From contig JBFFLX010000221.1 in NCBI GenBank assembly GCA_041554435.1, positions 1 to 5,363 of the forward strand: 5,363 bases of DNA, given 5' to 3'. Positions 1 to 5,363 of the stretch are shown here, piece by piece. The position numbers and the translations under genes were made by a program. The stretch's first letter is position 1. The number at the start of each line of letters is the position of its first letter. Origin of the DNA: BM524 sp041554435 (lineage in GTDB: Bacteria > Bacteroidota > Bacteroidia > Bacteroidales > F082). The notes under the pieces are model-generated. The model was not told where the DNA came from. It ran no database searches and was given only the letters and a program-made list of their open reading frames with translations.

Positions 1-104
1 ATATTTAGTATTCTCTCATAAACATTAATTTCATAACTTTGATATTCAAAGAAGTCGTACTCTTTTCGGAATTTTATATATTTTTTATTATTGTTCTTTC
101 TCAT
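1..104 (-). CDS. Probable 5' end of a leftward gene, unknown function (partial)
   Basis: On the minus strand an ATG at 104-102 opens a frame that stays free of stops for 34 codons to the left edge, so only the N-terminus is visible. The peptide starts MRKNNNKKYIKFRKEYDFFE and ends YEINVYERILN. It is rich in charged and aromatic residues, looks like the start of a soluble protein, and shows no signal peptide. The start is the only ATG available, because an in-frame stop lies just upstream (minus-strand TAA at 146-144). The plus-strand frames over the same stretch all stop within the first 28 bases, so nothing rightward competes. I do not recognise the family. In DNA this AT-rich a 34-codon open frame can arise by chance, so this is a moderate call resting on composition and on the sensible divergent layout with the neighbouring gene. 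Confidence 0.45.
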   Translation of the reverse strand, partial: MRKNNNKKYIKFRKEYDFFEYQSYEINVYERILN

Positions 105-155
105 TAACTTATGGTACGTTTTTTGAGGAATTATTTTGTAAAATTAAATTAAAAA

Positions 156-746
156 ATGAAAGATATTAACAGATTAGTACAAATTAAAAGTAATAATTTA
201 AAACCTCAGGCAGGAAGGCTTTTGATATCAGAGCCTTTTATGGGGGATTATTATTTTGGAAGGTCTGTTGTTCTAATTATTGAACATAATGAGGAAGGAT
301 CGTTTGGAGTTGTTCTCAATAAAATAATTGAAGCGCCATTAAATGATGTGTTAAAGGGACTACCCCCATTTGAATCAAAGATATATTTAGGGGGACCTGT
401 TGATACCTCATCTACTTTTTATATACATAGTTTAGGAAGTAAAATTGAAGGATCTTTGGACATAGGCAATGGCTTATTTTGGGGTGGTGATATAGAACTC
501 ATAAAAGAAATGATCCTTCTCAACCAATTAAATTCCAGCAATATACGCTTTTTTATTGGCTATAGTGGATGGGAGGCAAATCAACTGGAAGGTGAGTTGG
601 AAAGCAACTCATGGATAGTTAGTACTGAAACCGACAAGTCGATATTAAATATTCCCGTACAAGATATGTGGAAGAGCAGTTTGCAAAATATGGGATCGGT
701 ATATAACTACTGGTCGAAATTCCCAGTCGACCCTGGCATGAACTAA
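156..746 (+). CDS. YqgE/AlgH family protein (UPF0301)
   Basis: This is a complete 196-residue protein of the YqgE/AlgH family, close to the family's usual length of about 185-200. Family hallmarks seen in order are GRLLISEPFM (20-29), an EH pair followed by a GSFGVVLNK segment (43-56), GGPV (79-82), FWGGD (108-112), GYSGWEANQLEGEL (135-148) and W153. The C-terminus ends FPVDPGMN, resembling the DPSLN-type ending common in Bacteroidota homologues. There is no signal peptide or membrane segment, so it should be cytoplasmic. The biochemical function of the family is not established. AlgH was linked to alginate regulation in Pseudomonas, but that role should not be transferred here. The start is the first ATG after an in-frame TAA at 150-152, and the preceding bases are A-rich without a clear Shine-Dalgarno. 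It appears to be transcribed divergently from the gene at the left edge and separately from the kinases downstream. Confidence 0.93.
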   Translation: MKDINRLVQIKSNNLKPQAGRLLISEPFMGDYYFGRSVVLIIEHNEEGSFGVVLNKIIEAPLNDVLKGLPPFESKIYLGGPVDTSSTFYIHSLGSKIEGSLDIGNGLFWGGDIELIKEMILLNQLNSSNIRFFIGYSGWEANQLEGELESNSWIVSTETDKSILNIPVQDMWKSSLQNMGSVYNYWSKFPVDPGMN

Positions 747-814
747 ACAGGATAATAATTTTATCAGTATTTCAAAATAGCTAGTATAAAGAATAATTTA
801 TTTGCAAAAAACCT

Positions 815-822
815 TATCTTTG
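815..822 (+). promoter_or_regulatory. Bacteroidota-type -7 promoter box (TAnnTTTG)
   Basis: The sequence TATCTTTG matches the TAnnTTTG -7 element of the primary sigma factor in Bacteroidota exactly. It lies 35 bases before the kinase start at 858, which would give a leader of roughly 30 bases. No TTTG/TTG is found at the usual distance upstream (about 791-795). The nearest TTTG, at 801-804, is too close. The box is therefore good but the promoter is only half canonical. It sits inside a 5-base inverted repeat (GCAAA 804-808, TTTGC 819-823). Its position in the 111-base spacer fits transcription of the two-kinase unit. Confidence 0.5.
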
Positions 823-857
823 CTTGAAGTGATATTGCAATTAAATATGTTATTTTT

Positions 858-2885
858 ATGACCAGCAAGGAAAATTATAAGATTCTTATAGTGGACGACA
901 GACCTGAAAACCTTTTAACACTTGAAGGTATTCTGGAAAGCCCGGAGTTGCAAATTATTAAAGCTGGCTCTGGTAATGAGGCTCTTGGATTATTGCTGGA
1001 GCATAAATTCGCTCTGGTATTAATGGATGTTCAAATGCCGGGAATGGATGGATTTGAAACCGCTGAAATTATGAGGAGTAATGACCGGACAAAAAACATC
1101 CCGATAATTTTCGTAACTGCCATTAGTAAACAAAGAAGACATATTTTTAAAGGCTACGAAACAGGAGCAGTTGATTATCTTTATAAACCCCTTGACCTGG
1201 AAATTCTACAAAGTAAAATTAAAGCATTTGTTGAATTTTTTAAACACCGTCAGGCACTTGAACAAGCAACCGAAAAACTATCAGAGACTGTTAAAGAACT
1301 GGAAAAAGCAAAAATTGAAGCTGAAGAAGCCACTAAGGCAAAAAGCAATTTTCTTGCCTCTATGAGTCATGAAATAAGAACTCCCTTAAACGGAATAATC
1401 GGAATGGCTGACCTGGGCCTTATGGATGAAGACCTTTCAGAACTACAGGCAGAAAGATTTGACGACATAAAGAATTCGGGGCAAACATTACTGGAAATAA
1501 TAAACGACATTTTGGATTTATCGAAAATTGAAGCCGATAAATTGGAATTGGAAGAAATTGATTTAAATATTAGAACACTTGTTGAGAAAATATTTAACAC
1601 ATTGTGCATCAGCGCTTATGAAAGCGGAAATGAATTGGTATGTAATATAGATCCGGATATACCGGATAATATTATAGGCGATCCTTTGCGTTTGCGACAG
1701 ATACTTCTAAACCTGCTAAACAATGCAATAAAATTTACACAAAACGGAACAATAACACTAAATATAATTAAACTCGATTTAATCGAAGAACAGATTAGAA
1801 TTAAGTTCGAAATTGTTGATAGTGGAATAGGGATTTCAAAAGATAATGCAGAAACTCTATTTGACTCATATAAGCAAGCATCTTCCGACACAACGCGTAA
1901 ACACGGCGGAACAGGCTTAGGCCTTAACATTTCACAAAAACTTGTGAATAAAATGGGAGGTAAAATTGAAATTGATAGTGAACTTGGAAGAGGTAGTAAA
2001 TTCTATTTCGCATTAAACCTTTTAACAGGTGAAATTAATGAAAATGAAGATAAATTAAACTTACCAAAAAAATCAAGTTATTACAATATTCTGATTGTTG
2101 AAGATCATAAAGAAACATCTGAATCTATCGAAAGACAATTGAATTATTGGAATTTTAAGTATAAGTCGGTTGAAAATGTAGATAAGGCAGTTCAAATGAT
2201 AAATACTATGGATTTTGATTTAATAATGATTGATTTTGAATTATCAAAAATTACCGGAGACAAATCCATTGAAAAACTTCAAAAAGAATTCCCTGATAAA
2301 AAGTTTAATGTTGTTTTCCTCACACCTCTTAAGTCAAAAATTGAAGTTGACAAATTGAAAAAAACTGAGATGTTTTCGTTTATGACAAAGCCTGTTATAA
2401 AGCATAACTTAAAAAGGAAACTGGAATTTACTTTAGGAGGAACCGAAAATAAAGATGACCAAAATTTTAAATCTGAAAAAAAGAAGCAATTAACTAAATT
2501 AGATTATGAGAAAATTACAATTTTAATTGCTGAAGATCAAATAATTAACATGAAAATAGTTGCTCAATTGTTAAATCGTAAAGGCATTAAGTTTACCGAG
2601 GCCACAAATGGTGCAATAGCAGTAGAAGAATACAAAAACAACAGTGGCAAATATCAAATGATACTTATGGATGTTCAAATGCCTGAAATGGATGGACTAG
2701 AAGCAACCTCAACCATACGCGAATTAGAAACATCGAATGGAACACATATCCCTATTATAGCCATGACAGCCCATGCGATGGTTGGTGACAAAGAAAAATT
2801 CATTGGTGCAGGTATGGATGATTATCTGTCGAAGCCCGTTAACCCGGAAGATCTTTATTCCACTATTGAGAAATACTTAAAATAA
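858..2885 (+). CDS. Soluble hybrid histidine kinase, REC-HisKA-HATPase-REC-REC
   Basis: A complete 675-residue cytoplasmic hybrid kinase with no membrane segment. Domains in order: receiver 1 (about 7-125; acidic D13/D14, phospho-acceptor D57, T87, K110); a short coiled coil (about 130-162, with L134, L141, L148 in heptad register); HisKA with SHEIRTPLNG and phospho-accepting H171; HATPase_c with the N box around 282-293 (N289), DSGIGI at 321-326 and HGGTGLGL at 349-356; receiver 2 (about 409-523; E415/D416, D459, T489, K511); and receiver 3 (about 553-673; E559/D560, D605, T637, K659). All three receivers keep the acidic pocket, Asp, Thr and Lys, so all may be phosphorylated. Receiver 2 is divergent, lacking the MPxMDG stretch that follows the Asp in the other two. 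With a receiver in place of a sensor, the kinase probably takes its signal from another phosphodonor, and the adjacent sensor kinase is the obvious candidate. There is no Hpt or output domain. An ATG at 858 follows a T-rich stretch with no clear Shine-Dalgarno. Confidence 0.95.
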   Translation: MTSKENYKILIVDDRPENLLTLEGILESPELQIIKAGSGNEALGLLLEHKFALVLMDVQMPGMDGFETAEIMRSNDRTKNIPIIFVTAISKQRRHIFKGYETGAVDYLYKPLDLEILQSKIKAFVEFFKHRQALEQATEKLSETVKELEKAKIEAEEATKAKSNFLASMSHEIRTPLNGIIGMADLGLMDEDLSELQAERFDDIKNSGQTLLEIINDILDLSKIEADKLELEEIDLNIRTLVEKIFNTLCISAYESGNELVCNIDPDIPDNIIGDPLRLRQILLNLLNNAIKFTQNGTITLNIIKLDLIEEQIRIKFEIVDSGIGISKDNAETLFDSYKQASSDTTRKHGGTGLGLNISQKLVNKMGGKIEIDSELGRGSKFYFALNLLTGEINENEDKLNLPKKSSYYNILIVEDHKETSESIERQLNYWNFKYKSVENVDKAVQMINTMDFDLIMIDFELSKITGDKSIEKLQKEFPDKKFNVVFLTPLKSKIEVDKLKKTEMFSFMTKPVIKHNLKRKLEFTLGGTENKDDQNFKSEKKKQLTKLDYEKITILIAEDQIINMKIVAQLLNRKGIKFTEATNGAIAVEEYKNNSGKYQMILMDVQMPEMDGLEATSTIRELETSNGTHIPIIAMTAHAMVGDKEKFIGAGMDDYLSKPVNPEDLYSTIEKYLK

Positions 2886-2901
2886 TTTCTAAAATCACCA
2901 A

Positions 2902-5363
2902 ATGGAAAAGAAATACCTAGATTATAACGAATCTAACTCGTGGGAAAGACTTAAGCATACACTCAGATCATGGAAATATATAGGAGTAGGTAAATCCATG
3001 CTAATTTGGTTTTTAGCTATTTCTTTTGTTCCCCTGGCTTCTGTTGGATATATAAATTACTTAAAAGCATATCAAGGCCTAACCGTGGTTGCCGATAAAT
3101 CGTTGAAATCTTCTTCGCAATTGCGTTTAAGGTATTTAAACACTTATTTCGAGGAGGCCTCCGACCTCCTAGATATTACAAGTTCATCAGAATCACAAAA
3201 AATATATTTCAGCGAACTTCTGGAAAAATTCAACAATTCTAATTTAACTGCTAAAGAATTTGTCACAGGAGAAGAGTGGAAAAACTTCACATCCAAACAA
3301 ATAGATGACTTCCGTAACACCCTCAAAAAAAAGGATTTCTATAATTTTATATTCGTCGACATTAAAGGAGATGTTATCTTTTCCATAAAAAAAGAAAGAA
3401 TATTGGGGGCAAATATTTTCTCTGACTTATTTCTCAATACAAAATTTTCGAAAACTATTACAAAAGCATTGGAGGAAGACAAAACTTTTTTCTCCGACCT
3501 TGAAGTCTTTGAACCCAGCATGGGTATTATTTCAGGATTCTTCATCAACACTTTGAGAAATACTGAAGGTGCTATTATTGGCGTTATGGCTTTGCAAATA
3601 ACTGAAAATGAAATCAATAAAATGCTTCAGCATGATGCTGGTTATGGGGAAACAGGGCAAGCATATATCGTTGGAAAAGATCTTTATTTAAGGTCTACAC
3701 AGAAGTATGGTAATGAAAATGAAGTCCTAAGCAAAAAAATTGAGAATGAAAAAACAAAACTTTGGAAAGACTATTTAATCCATAAAGATGACGAAAGATA
3801 TCTTATTGAGCATGAGTTAAAAGATGAAACCGGTTCAAATTATGATACGGATGGTTCTGGCAGGTTTGTTTTGGGTATTTATCGAAATATCGACTACTTA
3901 GAAAAATTTGGAATTAACTGGGCACTTATTGAGGAAATAGACCACGATGAGGCATTTGTTAATGCAAGAGAGTTATCAGATATTGTAAAAGTATCCTTTA
4001 TTATTACAATATTAATCGTACTACTAATCTCGATTCTAGTCACCAGATGGTTTGTAAATCCTATTAAGCAGTTATCATCATGGGGTAAGCAGGTTGCCAT
4101 TGGTAAGCTGAACACCCTAGTAATAAAAGCACCTGATAATGAGATAGGTGATATGAGTTCGACTTTTAAACGACTGGTTAACTCACTTCGATCATATGCT
4201 GATGTTGCCAAGTCGATGGCCAAAGGCGATTTTAGTGAAAAAGTTGAAATTAGGAGTGAGGACGATGTATTAGGTCTTTCGATGAACCAAATGGTTGAAA
4301 GTTTTGTTTCCGTTGTAAATCAGGCAAATAGCATTGCGAAAGGAGATTATTCAACTGAAATAAAGCCACGCAGCGAAAAAGACTCTCTTGGCAAGGCATT
4401 ATTTAAAATGACGAGCACCCTTCGTGAAAATGCTATAGAAATAAAAAGGCAAGACTGGCTTAAAACCGGGTATAATGAACTTGCTGATACTATGAAAGGT
4501 ATCAATGCTGTAAAACCTCTCTCTGATAAAATACTGAATTTTTATTGTAGTTATTTAAATGCGCATATAGGTTTGTTCTATTTAGTTGAAAAAGACCAAT
4601 TAAAACTAAGTGGGACCTGGGGAATATCTGATGAAAATAAATTTGTAAAAAAACAAATTAGCCCGGGAGAAGGAATTATAGGTCAGGTTTTCAAATCTTC
4701 TGAACCATTAATTATTGAAAATAATAACTCAGAAAAATTACCTCAGGTTAATTATGGTTCCGAACAAAAACAACTTGATTCATACATTTACTATCCTCTG
4801 ATTCATGAAAACCAAATAGTTGCTGTTTTATCACTGGGAATGGCTGAGAAAATTGAGGACGAACATACTGAATTTATTGAGAATTCTATAAAAGATGTTG
4901 CCATTACCTTAGTTACATTACAGTCGCATATTAAGGTAAAAGAGTTACTACAACAAACACAGGAACAAGCTCATGAACTGGAAGTACAGCAAGAAGAATT
5001 AAAACAAACAAACGAGGAATTACAAGAGCAAACAAATGCCTTAAAGATTTCAGAAGAAAACTTGCAGGCACAGAAAGAAGAACTCAAAGTTACAAACGAA
5101 GAGCTTGAAGAACGCTCTAAAGCACTTGAAATACAAAGAGATGCCATAAAAAGAAAAAATAAGGAATTAGAACTAGCAAGAGTTGAAATTGAAAATAAAG
5201 CCAAGGACATTGCCAGAGCCAGTCAGTATAAATCAGAGTTTCTTGCTAATATGTCTCATGAGTTAAGAACTCCATTAAACAGTATTATTGTTTTATCGCA
5301 ATTACTTGCTGAGAATAAGAGAACACACCTCGATGAAAAGGAAATGCAATATGCCGAAACAAT
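2902..5363 (+). CDS. Membrane sensor histidine kinase, dCache-HAMPx3-GAF-HisKA (partial, 3' end missing)
   Basis: This frame is open from ATG 2902 to the right edge: 820 codons without a stop. Domains in order: short cytoplasmic tail (1-32); TM1 (about 33-54); extracytoplasmic double-Cache-like sensor (about 55-360), with the motif YNFIFVDIKGDVIFS (147-161) in the distal half and GYGETGQAYIVGKDLYLRS (248-266) typical of the proximal half; TM2 (about 364-384); HAMP 1 (385-430, with NPIKQL); HAMP 2 (about 434-473, AKGDF); HAMP 3 (about 474-513, AKGDY); GAF (about 525-672); a long Gln/Glu-rich coiled coil (about 675-775); and HisKA with SHELRTPLNS and phospho-accepting H786. The sequence stops in helix 2 of HisKA, so HATPase_c and any receivers lie beyond the window. 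The sensor probably binds a small extracellular molecule; the ligand cannot be told. An in-frame TAA at 2890-2892 fixes 2902 as the first possible ATG. ATG 2998 would remove the tail but keep TM1. The gene begins 16 bases after the upstream kinase ends, so co-transcription is likely. Confidence 0.93.
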   Translation, partial: MEKKYLDYNESNSWERLKHTLRSWKYIGVGKSMLIWFLAISFVPLASVGYINYLKAYQGLTVVADKSLKSSSQLRLRYLNTYFEEASDLLDITSSSESQKIYFSELLEKFNNSNLTAKEFVTGEEWKNFTSKQIDDFRNTLKKKDFYNFIFVDIKGDVIFSIKKERILGANIFSDLFLNTKFSKTITKALEEDKTFFSDLEVFEPSMGIISGFFINTLRNTEGAIIGVMALQITENEINKMLQHDAGYGETGQAYIVGKDLYLRSTQKYGNENEVLSKKIENEKTKLWKDYLIHKDDERYLIEHELKDETGSNYDTDGSGRFVLGIYRNIDYLEKFGINWALIEEIDHDEAFVNARELSDIVKVSFIITILIVLLISILVTRWFVNPIKQLSSWGKQVAIGKLNTLVIKAPDNEIGDMSSTFKRLVNSLRSYADVAKSMAKGDFSEKVEIRSEDDVLGLSMNQMVESFVSVVNQANSIAKGDYSTEIKPRSEKDSLGKALFKMTSTLRENAIEIKRQDWLKTGYNELADTMKGINAVKPLSDKILNFYCSYLNAHIGLFYLVEKDQLKLSGTWGISDENKFVKKQISPGEGIIGQVFKSSEPLIIENNNSEKLPQVNYGSEQKQLDSYIYYPLIHENQIVAVLSLGMAEKIEDEHTEFIENSIKDVAITLVTLQSHIKVKELLQQTQEQAHELEVQQEELKQTNEELQEQTNALKISEENLQAQKEELKVTNEELEERSKALEIQRDAIKRKNKELELARVEIENKAKDIARASQYKSEFLANMSHELRTPLNSIIVLSQLLAENKRTHLDEKEMQYAET
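4990..5127 (+). repeat. 28-residue coiled-coil repeat inside the sensor kinase
   Basis: Residues 697-714 (QEELKQTNEELQEQTNAL) and 725-742 (KEELKVTNEELEERSKAL) are two copies offset by 28 residues, exactly four heptads, with 12 of 18 positions identical. Synonymous codons differ between the copies (for example tta against ctc or ctt for Leu). The similarity is therefore held at protein level and is not a fresh DNA duplication. The repeat is part of the helical linker between GAF and HisKA. Confidence 0.75.

Noticed and set aside
34..41. TAACTTTG, a perfect TAnnTTTG box upstream of the yqgE/algH-family gene
   Set aside because: It is 115 bases from the start, has no -33 partner and lies inside the likely coding part of the leftward ORF. 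In DNA this AT-rich such a match is easily fortuitous.
751..765. Inverted repeat GATAA-taatt-TTATC after the yqgE/algH-family gene as a terminator
   Set aside because: The stem is only 5 bp, nearly all A-T, and no T-run follows, so it cannot be supported as an intrinsic terminator.
1171..1365. 64-codon plus-strand open frame within the soluble kinase
   Set aside because: It lies wholly inside the receiver 1 and coiled-coil coding region in another frame, and its Lys/Leu-rich product has no recognisable features.
1367..1930. Two minus-strand open frames (1367-1609 and 1616-1930)
   Set aside because: They are antisense to the HisKA and HATPase coding region, whose motifs are clearly conserved on the plus strand. 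The products are Ser/Ile-rich, as expected of antisense shadows.
2886..2901. Possible separate promoter or terminator between the two kinases
   Set aside because: Only 16 bases with no hairpin or TAnnTTTG box; it looks like an ordinary intra-operon gap.
3144..4223. Three minus-strand open frames (3144-3326, 3339-3617, 3894-4223)
   Set aside because: They are antisense to the dCache, TM2 and HAMP coding region of the sensor kinase and show no independent protein features.
4971..5210. 79-codon minus-strand open frame rich in Ser, Phe and Cys
   Set aside because: This composition is what the complement of Glu/Gln/Lys-rich coiled-coil codons gives. The perfect heptad pattern on the plus strand shows which strand is coding.
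4978..5211. A-rich repetitive DNA considered as a tandem DNA repeat
   Set aside because: The repeat units differ at many synonymous positions, so the periodicity comes from heptads in the protein and not from a DNA repeat array.

Overview
The window is AT-rich, and its genes start without clear Shine-Dalgarno sequences. It carries a perfect TAnnTTTG box, the -7 element typical of Bacteroidota, ahead of its kinase pair. Its AlgH/YqgE protein has the N- and C-terminal style usual in that phylum. Together these suggest a Bacteroidota bacterium (Bacteroidia or a relative). The sequence alone does not fix genus or family.

Layout. Positions 1-104 hold the probable start of a leftward gene of unknown function that runs off the left edge. 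A short divergent spacer (105-155) separates it from a complete yqgE/algH-family gene (156-746). A 111-base spacer (747-857) carries a TAnnTTTG promoter box. Next comes a complete soluble hybrid histidine kinase (858-2885) with the order receiver, coiled coil, HisKA, HATPase_c, receiver, receiver. Sixteen bases later a second, larger kinase gene starts at 2902 and is still open at the right edge (820 codons visible). It encodes a membrane sensor with the order TM, dCache-like extracytoplasmic domain, TM, three HAMP units, GAF, long leucine-zipper coiled coil, HisKA. Its ATPase domain and whatever follows lie outside the window.

Working together. The two kinases are co-oriented and almost abutting, so they are probably co-transcribed. 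The first has no sensor domain of its own and takes its input through an N-terminal receiver. The second has the sensory domains. The simplest inference is a multi-step phosphorelay in which the membrane sensor, directly or through an Hpt carrier not seen here, feeds or is fed by the soluble kinase. No output domain (DNA-binding, GGDEF, EAL or similar) and no Hpt domain is visible. No tRNA, rRNA, CRISPR array, insertion sequence or phage gene was found. The domain families are all known; the arrangement is the point of interest.
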